Source: Actinotalea sp. JY-7876
GTDB lineage: Bacteria; Actinomycetota; Actinomycetes; Actinomycetales; Cellulomonadaceae
Direction of reading: 5' to 3'
Length of the DNA stretch: 64,000 bases
Assembly: GCF_014042015.1 (NCBI RefSeq)
Contig: NZ_CP059493.1
Span: 1,240,001 to 1,304,000 of the forward strand
In this document: piece after piece, positions 19,007-27,787 of the stretch
Numbering within the stretch: position 1 is the stretch's first letter
Layout: each line of letters opens with the position of its first letter
Made by a program: the position numbers and the translations under genes
Notes under the pieces: generated by a model
What the model was told of the DNA's origin: nothing
Databases searched by the model: none
What the model saw: the letters and a program-made list of their open reading frames with translations, nothing else

Positions 19007-19326
19007 GCGCGGAGGACCTGGAGAACTACGAGACCGACATGGAGCTCGCGCTCTACCGCGAGTACCGGGACGTCGTGGGCGTCTTCTCCTACGTGGTCGA
19101 GACCGAGCGGCGCTTCTACCTGGCCAACCAGGTCGACCTGCAGGTGCGCTCCGCCGCCGGCGAGGTGTACTTCGAGCTCACCCTCAACGACGCCTGGGTG
19201 TGGGACGTCTACCGGTCGGCGCGGTTCGTGAAGTCCGTCCGCGTGGTGACCTTCAAGGACGTCAACGTCGAGGAGCTCGCCAAGACGGAGCTCGACCTGC
19301 CCGACGGCGGCACCTTCCGCCGCTGA
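19003..19326 (+). CDS. DUF2469 family protein
   Basis: A 107-residue acidic protein almost fixed in actinobacteria, starting VSAEDLENYETDMELALYRE and containing FSYVVETERRFYLANQV and FKDVNVEELAKTELDLPD. No function is established for DUF2469; it nearly always follows rnhB. Here it overlaps rnhB by 4 nt (GTGA). No membrane segment or enzyme motif is visible. Confidence 0.93.
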   Translation: MSAEDLENYETDMELALYREYRDVVGVFSYVVETERRFYLANQVDLQVRSAAGEVYFELTLNDAWVWDVYRSARFVKSVRVVTFKDVNVEELAKTELDLPDGGTFRR

Positions 19327-19443
19327 CGAGCTCCGCCCGCCCGTCCCCAGGGTGCGCGCGGTCGCCGTCGTCCACAGCACCGAGGGTCCCGGCGCCCGCC
19401 GCCCCCGCCGCGCTGCCAGCGTGCGGGGCGGAGGTGGTCTCGG

Positions 19444-19800
19444 ATGAGAGCCAAGGACGCCGTCGGGCGCTACGGGGAGAACGTCGCGGCGTCCTACCTC
19501 GCGGCCGCGGGCTGGCAGGTGGTGGACCGGAACTGGCGCGGGCCGTCGGGGGAGCTCGACATCGTCGCCCTGCACGGTGACGAGCTGGTCGTGGTCGAGG
19601 TCAAGACGCGCTCCGGCGACGGCTTCGGGCACCCGGCCGAGGCGGTGACGCCCGCGAAGTTGGCGCGTCTGCGGCGCCTCGCCGCCCAGTGGCTGGACGC
19701 GCACGAGCTGCACCCGCGCAGCGTGCGGATCGACGTCGTCGCGGTGCGGACCGCCCGGCGCGGTGCCGCGACGGTCGAGCACCTGACCGGGGTCGCGTGA
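19444..19800 (+). CDS. YraN-like endonuclease-fold protein (UPF0102)
   Basis: A 118-residue protein with the UPF0102 nuclease-like fold: LGRYGENVAASYL-type N-terminus (GRYGENVAASYLAAAGW), GELDIVALHGDELVVVEVKTR holding the Asp and Glu-x-Lys of a PD-(D/E)xK site, and RLRRLAAQWLDAH. Activity is not well established; a role with DNA uptake or repair is suggested by the neighbours comM and dprA. It starts at ATG 19444 after GGAGGTGG and overlaps comM by 1 nt (TGATG). Confidence 0.93.
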   Translation: MRAKDAVGRYGENVAASYLAAAGWQVVDRNWRGPSGELDIVALHGDELVVVEVKTRSGDGFGHPAEAVTPAKLARLRRLAAQWLDAHELHPRSVRIDVVAVRTARRGAATVEHLTGVA

Positions 19801-21332
19801 TGGGGCTGGGGCGCACGCGCGCCGTCTGCCTCGTCGGCCTCACCGGGCACCTCGTCGAGGTCGAGGCGCACCTGGCGGCGTCCCTGCCCGGGTTCTCGCT
19901 CGTCGGCCTGCCCGACGCCTCCCTCGCGGAGGCGCGCGACCGCGTGCGGGCCGGCGTGACCTCCTCGGGGCTCGGCTGGCCGTCGCGCCGCATCACGGTC
20001 AACCTCTCCCCGGCGTCGCTGCCCAAGGGCGGCGCGTCCTTCGACCTGGCGATCGCGGTCGCGGTGCTCGCGGGCGCCGGCGTCTGCGACCCCGCCCGGA
20101 CGGCGGACCGGGTGCACCTCGGCGAGCTGGGGCTCGACGGCCGCCTGCGGCCCGTGCGCGGCGTCCTCCCGGCCGTCGCGGCCGCGGTCGCCGCCGGCTT
20201 CCCGCGCGTGGTGGTCCCGACCGCGAACGCGGAGGAGGCCCGGCTCGTGCCCGGCGCGGAGGTCTGGTCGGCGGCGTCGCTGGCCGAGGTCGCGGTCGCC
20301 CACGGCGCCGAGCTCGACGAGCTCCCGGACGTCGAGCCCGCGCTCGCCGAGACCGCGCCGCCGCGGGGCCGGGCGGCACCGGACCTGGTGGACGTCGTCG
20401 GGCAGCGCACCGCGCGGTGGGCGCTCGAGGTGGCCGCGGCCGGCGGGCACCACCTGCTCATGGTCGGCCCGCCCGGCGCCGGCAAGACGATGCTGGCCGA
20501 GCGGCTCCCGGGCCTGCTGCCGGACCTCGACGAGCAGGAGGCGGTCGAGGTCACAGCGGTGCACTCGGTCGCGGGCACCTTCCGGCCCCAGGACGGGCTG
20601 CTGCGCCGGCCACCGTTCGAGAACCCCCACCACACCGCGACGCCGGCGGCGGTGGTCGGCGGCGGCTCCGGACTGCCACGGCCGGGGGCGGCGTCGCGGG
20701 CGCACCGCGGGGTCCTGTTCATGGACGAGGCGCCGGAGTTCTCGACCCGGGTGCTGCAGACGCTGCGCCAGCCGCTCGAGGACGGCGAGCTCGTGATCCA
20801 CCGCTCGGGAGGCAGCGCGCGCTTCCCGGCCCGCTTCCAGCTGGTCCTGGCCGCCAACGCGTGCCCGTGCGGCCGATCGGTCGGCAAGGGGCTGTCGTGC
20901 GAGTGCACGGCGCTCCAGCGCCGCCGCTACTTCGCCCGCCTGTCCGGTCCGCTGCTGGACCGGGTGGACCTCCAGCTCGAGGTCCTGCCGGTGACGCGGG
21001 CCGACCGCCACGGCGCCGGTGACCCGGAGCCCACCGTCGCCGTCGCGGCGCGGGTGGCGCGGGCCCGTGCGGCGGCGCGGACGAGGCTGGCGGGGACGCC
21101 GTGGCGCACCAACGGCGAGGTCACGGGCGCCTGGCTGCGCGCGCACGGCGGGCCGGGCACCCACCGGGACCTGGACCGCGCGCTCGACACCGGGCTCCTC
21201 AGCCTGCGCGGCGCCGACCGCGTGCTGCGCGTCGCGTGGACCCTCGCCGACCTCGCCGGACTGGAGCGGCCGGGGCCGCCCCAGGTGGCCCAGGCGCTCG
21301 TCCTGCGGACCCGCGGGCAGGTGGCCTCATGA
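19800..21332 (+). CDS. comM: YifB/ComM family AAA+ ATPase
   Basis: A 510-residue member of the Mg-chelatase-like family. In Gram-negative bacteria ComM is a branch-migration helicase that aids natural transformation. The N-terminal Lon-protease-like fold (GFSLVGLPDASLAEARDRV) is followed by Walker A VGPPGAGKTMLAERL near residues 220-234, Walker B GVLFMDEAPEF near 305-315 and the Cys cluster ACPCGRSVGKGLSCEC of the C-terminal part. It overlaps yraN by 1 nt and dprA by 4 nt. Despite the common database name it is not a magnesium chelatase. Confidence 0.95.
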   Translation: MGLGRTRAVCLVGLTGHLVEVEAHLAASLPGFSLVGLPDASLAEARDRVRAGVTSSGLGWPSRRITVNLSPASLPKGGASFDLAIAVAVLAGAGVCDPARTADRVHLGELGLDGRLRPVRGVLPAVAAAVAAGFPRVVVPTANAEEARLVPGAEVWSAASLAEVAVAHGAELDELPDVEPALAETAPPRGRAAPDLVDVVGQRTARWALEVAAAGGHHLLMVGPPGAGKTMLAERLPGLLPDLDEQEAVEVTAVHSVAGTFRPQDGLLRRPPFENPHHTATPAAVVGGGSGLPRPGAASRAHRGVLFMDEAPEFSTRVLQTLRQPLEDGELVIHRSGGSARFPARFQLVLAANACPCGRSVGKGLSCECTALQRRRYFARLSGPLLDRVDLQLEVLPVTRADRHGAGDPEPTVAVAARVARARAAARTRLAGTPWRTNGEVTGAWLRAHGGPGTHRDLDRALDTGLLSLRGADRVLRVAWTLADLAGLERPGPPQVAQALVLRTRGQVAS

Positions 21333-22645
21333 CGGGTGTCCCGCGCGACGTCCCGCACGACGAGGCCTCCCACGACGAGGCCTCCTACGACGAGGTCGCG
21401 GCGCGGGTGGCGTGGAGCCGGCTCACCGAGCCCGGCGACGTCGTCGCCGGGGCGCTGGTGGCCGCCCTCGGCGCGCCGGACGCGCTCGCCTGGCTGCGCG
21501 AGGTCGCGCCCGCGGTGCGCGCGGGCCGGCAGGTGGACGTGCCGGGCGCGGGGGAGTCGGGCCGACGCCTGACGGCCGCGGCGCTGCGGTGGGCCGGACG
21601 GCTCGACGGGCTGGACGTCGAGCGCGACCTGCGCCACGCGCAGCGCCTCGGCGTCACGGTGCTGGTGCCCGGCGCCGCCGGCTGGCCGAGCGGCCTCGAC
21701 GACCTCGGTGCCGCGGCGCCCGCGTGCCTGTGGGTGCGCGGGACGAGCGACCTGGCCCGGCTGTGCGCACGGTCCGTGGCGCTCATCGGCGCCCGCGCGT
21801 GCACGGCCTACGGCGAGCACGTCACCGCCCAGGTGGCCTCGGGCGTCGCGGACGCCGGCTGGACGGTGGTCTCCGGCGGCGCGTACGGCATCGACGCGGT
21901 GGCCCACCGGGTCGCCCTCGCGAGCGCGGCGCCGACCGTCGCCTTCCTCGCGGGCGGCGTGGACCGCCCGTACCCGGCCGGCAACGCCCGCCTCCTCGCG
22001 GCCATGGCCGACGGCGGCGGCGCGGTCGTCAGCGAGGTGCCGCCCGGCTCGGTGCCGAGCCGCTCGCGGTTCCTCCTGCGCAACCGCCTCATCGCCGGCG
22101 CCGCGCGCGCCACCGTCGTCCTCGAGGCGGCGTGGCGGTCCGGCGCGCTCAGCACGGCCGGCCACGCGGCGGGCCTGCTGCGACCCGTGGGTGCCGTGCC
22201 CGGGCCGGTGACGTCAGCGGCGTCCGCCGGTTGCCACCGGCTCCTGCGCGACGGGCTCGCCGTGTGCGTGACGGACGCCGCGGAGGTCCTCGAGCTCGCC
22301 GGAGGCCTCGACGCCGCGCGAGCGGGCGCGCCTCCCGGCGGTCGGAGCGACGCGCGACCGGGGGCCGCGCGGGACCGGCACGCCAGACTCGACCTCGGCG
22401 GTCTCGACGACGCGGCCCGGCGCACGCTGGACGCGCTGCCGGTGCGGCAGGGGGCGCGGCTCGACGCGCTCGCCCGGGTCGCGGGGCTGTCCGGCCCCGA
22501 GGTCGCCGGCGCCCTGGGTGCCCTGGAGCTGGCGGGTCTGGCGACCGAGGTCACGGGTGGGTGGCGGCGGGCGGATCGTCCTGGACCGGGACGGACCGGG
22601 GCGATCCGGACGGAGGATTGGGATCTTCCGGCACAGGGCGGGTGA
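21329..22645 (+). CDS. dprA: DNA processing protein DprA
   Basis: Loads RecA on incoming single-stranded DNA during transformation. The 438-residue protein has an N-terminal helical domain, the Rossmann-like DprA core (SVALIGARACTAYG, VVSGGAYGIDAVAH, FLAGGVDRPYP, SRFLLRNRLIAG) and a C-terminal winged-helix region (ARLDALARVAGLSGPEV). The first 20 residues are a His/Asp/Glu repeat (HDEASHDEASYDEV). It overlaps comM by 4 nt. With comM and yraN it forms the usual actinobacterial run, which persists even where competence is unproven. Confidence 0.94.
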   Translation: MTGVPRDVPHDEASHDEASYDEVAARVAWSRLTEPGDVVAGALVAALGAPDALAWLREVAPAVRAGRQVDVPGAGESGRRLTAAALRWAGRLDGLDVERDLRHAQRLGVTVLVPGAAGWPSGLDDLGAAAPACLWVRGTSDLARLCARSVALIGARACTAYGEHVTAQVASGVADAGWTVVSGGAYGIDAVAHRVALASAAPTVAFLAGGVDRPYPAGNARLLAAMADGGGAVVSEVPPGSVPSRSRFLLRNRLIAGAARATVVLEAAWRSGALSTAGHAAGLLRPVGAVPGPVTSAASAGCHRLLRDGLAVCVTDAAEVLELAGGLDAARAGAPPGGRSDARPGAARDRHARLDLGGLDDAARRTLDALPVRQGARLDALARVAGLSGPEVAGALGALELAGLATEVTGGWRRADRPGPGRTGAIRTEDWDLPAQGG

Positions 22646-22685
22646 ACTGTGACCGGACCGCCTTGTGAGCGCTCGCAGAACACGC

Positions 22686-22691
22686 CACCGT
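22686..22691 (+). promoter_or_regulatory. Possible -10 element for the Xer recombinase gene, leaderless
   Basis: CACCGT, 6 nt, then ATG 22698; it favours this start over GTG 22665. Confidence 0.35.
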
Positions 22692-22697
22692 AGGGCC

Positions 22698-23627
22698 ATG
22701 CCCCCGACCGACGACGTGCGGACCGCGTCGACCGATGCGGTCGTCGACGCGTTCGCGCAGCACCTCGCGGTGGCACGGGGCATGTCGCCGCACACCGTGC
22801 GGGCCTACCGGGGCGACCTGCAGCACGTGCTGGCCTTCGCGCGGCGACGCGGCGTGGCGTGGCAGGACGTCGACCTGGCCCTGCTGCGCGCCTGGCTCGC
22901 CGCCATGGTGAGCGGCGGCCTGGCGCGCGCGACGATCGCGCGTCGGGGGGCCGCGGTCCGTGCCTTCTTCGCGTGGGCGGCGGGTGAGGGGCTGATCCCG
23001 GCCGACCCCGCCGTCCGCCTGGTCACCGCGCAGCCGGGCGACCAGCTCCCCACGGCGCTCGCGCTCGCCCCGGCGGCGCGTCTGGTGGACGTCTCCCGCG
23101 CGACCGCGGAGGCGACGGGGGAGCCCGGGGCCCTGCGGGACTGGGTCGTCCTCGAGCTGCTCTACGCCACCGGGGTGCGCGTCGGCGAGCTGGTCGGTGC
23201 GGACGTGCACGACGTCGACCGCTCGGGTCGGCTGCTGCGGGTCATGGGCAAGGGCGCCAAGGAGCGCGTCGTCCCCTTCGGCGTCCCCGCCGCGCGCGCC
23301 CTGGACGCGTGGCTCGACCGGGGCCGCCCCGCGCTGGTCGTCCCGACGACCGGCCCGGCCCTGCTGCTCGGGACGCGCGGGGGCCGCATGGACCAGCGTC
23401 AGGTCCGTACCCTCGTGCACCGGGCCGCCCTCGCGGCAGGCGTGGACGACGTCTCCCCGCACGCGCTGCGACACACCGCTGCGACGCACCTCGTGCAGGG
23501 AGGCTCGGATCTGCGTAGCGTTCAGGAGATCTTGGGCCACGCGACCCTCGCGACGACCCAGCGCTACACGCACGTCAGTCCGGACCGCCTGCGGTCGTCG
23601 TACCTTCAAGCCCACCCCCGAGCCTGA
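22698..23627 (+). CDS. xerC: Tyrosine recombinase XerC/XerD
   Basis: Site-specific recombinase that resolves chromosome dimers at dif. The 309-residue length fits Xer proteins. The N-terminal SAM-like domain has HLAVARGMSPHTVRAYRGDL. The catalytic set is complete: Arg in LLYATGVRVGEL (near 161), Lys in MGKGAKERVVP, His and Arg in PHALRHTAATHL (near 255), His in LGHATLATTQRYTHV and Tyr nucleophile in RYTH (near 290). Place beside dprA and the sigma gene is the normal chromosomal locus, so this is a housekeeping Xer and not an integrase of a mobile element. Confidence 0.93.
   Translation: MPPTDDVRTASTDAVVDAFAQHLAVARGMSPHTVRAYRGDLQHVLAFARRRGVAWQDVDLALLRAWLAAMVSGGLARATIARRGAAVRAFFAWAAGEGLIPADPAVRLVTAQPGDQLPTALALAPAARLVDVSRATAEATGEPGALRDWVVLELLYATGVRVGELVGADVHDVDRSGRLLRVMGKGAKERVVPFGVPAARALDAWLDRGRPALVVPTTGPALLLGTRGGRMDQRQVRTLVHRAALAAGVDDVSPHALRHTAATHLVQGGSDLRSVQEILGHATLATTQRYTHVSPDRLRSSYLQAHPRA
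23601..23606 (+). promoter_or_regulatory. -10 element of the sigma factor gene
   Basis: TACCTT in the last codons of the Xer gene; a start near 23613 leaves about 28 nt before ATG 23641. Confidence 0.35.
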
Positions 23628-23640
23628 GACGGACCCAGTG

Positions 23641-24498
23641 ATGGCAGCAGAGTCCCGGACCCGGTCACCGAGGAGCACGCGCCCTTCGGGCGATGTCGTC
23701 CCGCGCCCGCACGCCGAGGGCGCCGCCGAGGACGCCATCCGCATCAGCTCGCTGTGGGCCGTGTTCAAGGAGACCGGCGACCGCGGCGCGCGCGAGCGAC
23801 TGATCCTGCACTACGCGCCGCTGGTGACGATGGTGGCCGCGCGCGTGGGGGCCGGGCTGCCCAGCATGGTCGAGCAGGCGGACCTCGTGTCCTACGGGAT
23901 GTTCGGCCTCATCGACGCGATCGAGAAGTTCGAGACGGACCGCGCGGTCAAGTTCGAGACCTACGCCAGCTCGCGCGTCCGCGGGGCCATCATCGACGAG
24001 CTCCGCGCCATCGACTGGATCCCGCGGTCCGTGCGCACCAAGGCCCGCGCCGTGGACCGCGCGTTCGCCGAGCTCGAGGGCGAGCTGCGCCGGCCGCCCA
24101 CGGAGCAGGAGGTCGCGGCGCGCCTGGAGATCGGCGTGGTGGAGCTGCGCGCCGTCTTCACCCAGCTGTCGACGGTCAACGTCGCTGCCCTCGACGAGAT
24201 GCTCGGCGGCGGCTCGGATCGCGGTGACTCCCTCTCGCTGCTCGACACCCTGGAGGACCCGGGCGCGCCCGACCCGGTCGGCAACGTCGAGGCGCAGGAG
24301 ATGAAGATCGTCCTGGCGCGGGCGATCGAGCGGCTCGGCGAGCGCGAGAAGCTCGTGCTGGTCCTGTACTACTACGAGGGCATGACCCTCGCGGAGATCG
24401 GCCGCATCCTCGGCGTCACGGAGTCCCGGATCTCCCAGATGCACACCGCGGCGATGCTGCGGCTGCGCACCACCCTCCAGGAGCAGGACCGGGTCTGA
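23641..24498 (+). CDS. FliA/WhiG family RNA polymerase sigma factor
   Basis: A 285-residue sigma-70 family protein with regions 2, 3 and 4 but no region 1.1. Region 2 reads LVSYGMFGLIDAIEKFE and VKFETYASSRVRGAIIDEL, region 3 RPPTEQEVAARLEIG, and region 4 MTLAEIGRILGVTESRISQM as the -35 helix-turn-helix. FliA controls late flagellar genes in motile bacteria and WhiG starts sporulation in Streptomyces; both recognise TAAA-N15-GCCGATAA-like promoters. No flagellar gene or anti-sigma gene is nearby, so which role applies here is open. ATG 23641 was chosen over the GTG 3 nt upstream. Confidence 0.93.
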   Translation: MAAESRTRSPRSTRPSGDVVPRPHAEGAAEDAIRISSLWAVFKETGDRGARERLILHYAPLVTMVAARVGAGLPSMVEQADLVSYGMFGLIDAIEKFETDRAVKFETYASSRVRGAIIDELRAIDWIPRSVRTKARAVDRAFAELEGELRRPPTEQEVAARLEIGVVELRAVFTQLSTVNVAALDEMLGGGSDRGDSLSLLDTLEDPGAPDPVGNVEAQEMKIVLARAIERLGEREKLVLVLYYYEGMTLAEIGRILGVTESRISQMHTAAMLRLRTTLQEQDRV

Positions 24499-24524
24499 CG
24501 GTCCGGCGCGACGGCGGCGCCCGG

Positions 24525-25268
24525 TCACGCCGTGCCCCGGACCGGGCCGGGCAGCAGGACCACGGGTCCCCCTCCCGGGAGGAGCCCCAGCGGGTCGACG
24601 TAGACCTCGCCGTCCCGCACGCCCCAGTGCAGGCACCGCGGCGTGCAGTGGGAGCGCGCCGGCCCGTCCTGCACGCGCCCCACGACGTCGCCCGGTGCGA
24701 CCCGGGTGCCCACGGCGGGCGCACCCGTGACGGGCTCCAGGCTCGAGCGGAGCCCGTCGTCGTGCTGGAGCGTCACGACCCCGCGGTCCACCACGACGCC
24801 GGCGACCACGACCGTCCCCGCGGCGGGCGCGAGCACCGCCGTGCCGGCCGGGGCGTCCAGGTCGACGCCCCGGTGCCCGGCGGACCAGCGCTCGGCGGGC
24901 GGGTCGAACCGCGCGCGCAGCGCGGCCGGCGCGACGGGCGGGGTCCATCCCGGCGCGACGGACGGTGGTGCCGCGTCCGTGAGGTGGGCCAGGCGCGCCA
25001 CGACGGCGGCCACGCCCGGGAGGCCGGTGGGGGCGGGGCGTGCGCCACCGGCGGCACGCGGGGGCCCGGTGCTCGGCGGAGCCGGCGTACCGGCGACCGG
25101 TGCAGCCGCAGCGCCCGCGCACGCGAGCGCGAGGGCGAGCGCGAGCACGAGCGGACGCCGAGCAGCGGCGGAGCGGCGCGCCGGCCGGGCGCGGACCCGC
25201 GTACCGGTGGGGTGCGGGAGCGGGAGCGGGTCGGGCATCGGTCCGGGGCGTCGCGGCGGCGTCGTCAT
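24525..25268 (-). CDS. Exported M23 family metallopeptidase
   Basis: A 247-residue protein with a basic N-terminus, a signal peptide hydrophobic core (RPLVLALALALACAGAAAA, about residues 34-52) and a C-terminal LytM/M23 domain (about 118-235). Zinc ligands are in SAGHRGVDLDAPAGT (His and Asp) and in RCLHWGVRDG (His). The first His of the usual HxH is Cys here. Related proteins in actinobacteria have similar CLHWG motifs beside rpsB, so the change may be lineage-wide. It probably acts on peptidoglycan cross-links in the cell wall. The start is set by CACCGT 7 nt upstream. Confidence 0.88.
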   Translation of the reverse strand: MTTPPRRPGPMPDPLPLPHPTGTRVRARPARRSAAARRPLVLALALALACAGAAAAPVAGTPAPPSTGPPRAAGGARPAPTGLPGVAAVVARLAHLTDAAPPSVAPGWTPPVAPAALRARFDPPAERWSAGHRGVDLDAPAGTAVLAPAAGTVVVAGVVVDRGVVTLQHDDGLRSSLEPVTGAPAVGTRVAPGDVVGRVQDGPARSHCTPRCLHWGVRDGEVYVDPLGLLPGGGPVVLLPGPVRGTA

Positions 25269-25275
25269 GCCCGCG

Positions 25276-25281
25276 ACGGTG
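25276..25281 (-). promoter_or_regulatory. -10 element of the M23 peptidase gene, leaderless
   Basis: CACCGT on the minus strand, 7 nt before ATG (25268-25266). Confidence 0.4.
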
Positions 25282-25406
25282 CCGTGGACGCGCGCCGCCG
25301 TGGGGGCGGGACCCTCGGGCCTGTGGACCGGGCGCGGGTGGCCGGCCTGGGGATCCGGCGGACGGCGAGACCAGGCACCGGTCGCGGCGGCCCGTCCGTG
25401 GTCGGG

Positions 25407-25412
25407 TACGAT
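25407..25412 (+). promoter_or_regulatory. -10 element of rpsB
   Basis: TACGAT, with a predicted start near 25419, the foot of a hairpin. Confidence 0.55.
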
Positions 25413-25418
25413 GGTCGT

Positions 25419-25694
25419 CGCACCCGGTCCGCCGGGTGACATCGCGCGCCACCAGCCCCCATCGGACCTGTCCGGCCGGGGGTGCGTGTGCCGACGACGG
25501 TCCGGATCTGCTCGTCCAGCACCAGTGCCAGCTCACGCCGGCACGCCGGTGGGCAGCCCGGTGTCGGTACCGCGTGGCGCCAGGGGCGTCCGGTCACCCG
25601 GCCGGCGCCGACAACCGGATTGCGGACCGCGCCGTGTGCGCGCGGCCCGCCTGCATTCGCGCGACCCCGACGGGTCGCGCCGGAAGGACGTGCC
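25419..25694 (+). promoter_or_regulatory. Long rpsB leader with two clear hairpins
   Basis: This 276-nt stretch has no gene. At its 5' end CACCCGG-TCCG-CCGGGTG (25421-25438) is a perfect 7-bp hairpin. Just before the GGAAGGA ribosome site, GCGCGACCC-CGAC-GGGTCGCGC (25659-25680) is a perfect 9-bp hairpin. The middle holds GC-rich segments with several partial pairings. The length and position suggest autoregulation by S2 or a helix controlling ribosome access. Confidence 0.45.
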
Positions 25695-26729
25695 ATGGCC
25701 GTCGTGACCATGCGCCAGATGCTCGAGAGCGGTGTCCACTTCGGGCACCAGACCCGCCGCTGGAACCCGAAGATGAAGCGGTTCATCCTCACCGAGCGCA
25801 ACGGCATCTACATCGTCGACCTCCAGCAGTCGCTGGGTTACATCGACCGCGCCTACGAGTTCGTCAAGGAGACGGTCGCCCACGGCGGGACGATCCTCTT
25901 CGTCGGCACCAAGAAGCAGGCGCAGGAGCCCGTCGCCGAGCAGGCCGCGCGCGTCGGCATGCCGTACGTGAACCAGCGCTGGCTCGGTGGCATGCTCACC
26001 AACTTCCAGACGGTCAACAAGCGGCTCCAGCGCCTCAAGGAGCTCGAGGAGATCGACTTCGACGACGTCGCGGGCAGCGCCTTCACCAAGAAGGAGCTCC
26101 TGATCATGCGTCGCGAGCGCGACAAGCTCTCGAAGACGCTCGGCGGCATCCGCGACATGGCGAAGGTCCCCTCCGCCGTGTGGATCGTCGACACGAACAA
26201 GGAGCACCTCGCCGTCGACGAGGCGCGCAAGCTCGGCATCCCGGTCGTCGCGATCCTCGACACGAACTGCGACCCGGACGTCGTCGACTACCAGATCCCG
26301 GGCAACGACGACGCGATCCGCGCCGTCACGCTGCTGACGCGGGTCATCGCGGACGCCGCGGCGGAGGGCCTCATCGCCCGCCACTCGAGCCGGACGGGCG
26401 CCACCGAGGGTGCGCCGGCCGTCGAGGCCGAGCCGCTCGCCGAGTGGGAGCGCGAGCTCCTCGCCGGTGCCGGCGACGCCGGTGCCGAGGTGCAGACGGA
26501 ACCCAAGGTCGCCGAGCGCGGGGACCACCACGAGCCGAGCAGCGCCGTCGTGTCCGACGACCTGCCGGCGACGGCCGAGGCCGCCGCGGCCGAGGTGGAG
26601 AGCCCGGTCGAGGCGATCGGCACCACGGAGCAGGGTGCGCCCACCGGCCAGGACGCGGCCCCCGCGGCCGAGGTCGAGGGTGTCTCCGAGCTCGCCGCCG
26701 ACCTCGCCGCGGACGACAGCGCCAAGTGA
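25695..26729 (+). CDS. rpsB: 30S ribosomal protein S2
   Basis: Late-assembling protein of the 30S body. The 344 residues start [51 protein letters not shown] and [20 protein letters not shown] are family landmarks. The core ends near residue 240. About 100 further residues form an Ala/Glu/Val/Asp-rich acidic tail seen in many actinobacterial S2 proteins. GGAAGGA lies 7 nt before ATG. tsf follows after 60 nt. Confidence 0.98.
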   Translation: MAVVTMRQMLESGVHFGHQTRRWNPKMKRFILTERNGIYIVDLQQSLGYIDRAYEFVKETVAHGGTILFVGTKKQAQEPVAEQAARVGMPYVNQRWLGGMLTNFQTVNKRLQRLKELEEIDFDDVAGSAFTKKELLIMRRERDKLSKTLGGIRDMAKVPSAVWIVDTNKEHLAVDEARKLGIPVVAILDTNCDPDVVDYQIPGNDDAIRAVTLLTRVIADAAAEGLIARHSSRTGATEGAPAVEAEPLAEWERELLAGAGDAGAEVQTEPKVAERGDHHEPSSAVVSDDLPATAEAAAAEVESPVEAIGTTEQGAPTGQDAAPAAEVEGVSELAADLAADDSAK

Positions 26730-26789
26730 CCACCGTCCCGGGCGCCGCGAGGCGCCCGGGACACCGCCGACAGACAAGAGGACTACTCC

Positions 26790-27629
26790 ATGGCGAACTA
26801 CACCGCCGCTGACATCAAGGCCCTGCGCGAGCGCACCGGCGCCGGCATGCTCGACGTCAAGAAGGCGCTCGACGAGGCCGACGGTGACGCCGAGAAGGCG
26901 CTCGAGATCATCCGCGTCAAGGGCCTCAAGGGCGTGAGCAAGCGCGAGGGCCGGGCCGCGTCCGACGGCCTCGTCGCCGCCGAGGTCGTCGACGGTCCGC
27001 AGGGCCAGACGGGTGTGCTCATCGAGCTCAACTCCGAGACGGACTTCGTCGCGAAGAACGACACCTTCCTCGCGCTCGCCCAGAAGGTCCTCGCCGCCGC
27101 GGTGGCCGCGGGCACCGACGACGTCGCCGCGGTCCTCGCGTCGACGATCGACGGCCGCACGGTCTCCGAGACCATCGACGAGACGGCCGCGACGCTGGGC
27201 GAGAAGGTCGTCCTGCGCCGCATCGCGCGGGTCACCGCGCCGGTGGTCAGCGTGTACCTGCACAAGGTCAACAAGGACCTCCCGGCCCAGGTCGGCGTCC
27301 TGCTCGGCACGGACGAGGCGGGCGCGCCCGTCGCGCGCGACATCGCGATGCACATCGCGGCGTTCTCGCCGACGTACCTCACGCGCGACGAGGTCCCGGC
27401 CGAGACGGTCGAGGCCGAGCGCCGCATCTCCGAGGAGACGGCGCGCAACGAGGGCAAGCCGGAGGCCGCGCTCGGCAAGATCGTCGAGGGTCGCCTCAAC
27501 GGCTTCTTCAAGGAGAACGTGCTGCTCGACCAGGCGTACGCCAAGGAGAACAAGAAGTCGGTGGGCCAGGTGCTGACCGAGGCCGGTGGCACGGCCACGG
27601 GCTTCGCCCGCTTCCGCGTCGGAGCCTGA
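26790..27629 (+). CDS. tsf: Elongation factor Ts
   Basis: Nucleotide exchange factor for EF-Tu. The 279-residue protein begins [20 protein letters not shown] with the UBA-like domain and conserved [13 protein letters not shown], then [14 protein letters not shown] and the dimerisation part ending [26 protein letters not shown] precedes ATG. It is cotranscribed with rpsB, and a perfect 17-bp hairpin follows it. Confidence 0.98.
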   Translation: MANYTAADIKALRERTGAGMLDVKKALDEADGDAEKALEIIRVKGLKGVSKREGRAASDGLVAAEVVDGPQGQTGVLIELNSETDFVAKNDTFLALAQKVLAAAVAAGTDDVAAVLASTIDGRTVSETIDETAATLGEKVVLRRIARVTAPVVSVYLHKVNKDLPAQVGVLLGTDEAGAPVARDIAMHIAAFSPTYLTRDEVPAETVEAERRISEETARNEGKPEAALGKIVEGRLNGFFKENVLLDQAYAKENKKSVGQVLTEAGGTATGFARFRVGA

Positions 27630-27635
27630 CCCACG

Positions 27636-27691
27636 GTGCCCACGCGGCCCGCCGTCCGAGCCCTGCTCGGTGGCGCGGGCCGCGTGGGCAC
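27636..27691 (+). terminator. Perfect 17-bp hairpin after tsf with nested helix
   Basis: 27636-27652 pairs without mismatch with 27675-27691. The 22-nt loop contains CCGAG-CCCTG-CTCGG (27656-27670). No T tract. Likely terminator or attenuator between tsf and pyrH. Confidence 0.7.
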
Positions 27692-27787
27692 ACCCGTACG
27701 ACCCGCCGGGTCCCGCTGCGCCGGGGCTTCGCGGTGGCACGACCCCGACACCCCTGTGCCGGGCCGGGACGCGACGTTGGAGGACCT

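Noticed and set aside
19800-21332. Magnesium chelatase subunit
   Set aside because: Domain order and genetic context are those of YifB/ComM; no chlorophyll or cobalamin genes are near.
22698-23627. Tyrosine recombinase as integrase of a mobile element
   Set aside because: It sits at the normal chromosomal xer locus between dprA and rpsB, with no attachment site, phage or plasmid genes.
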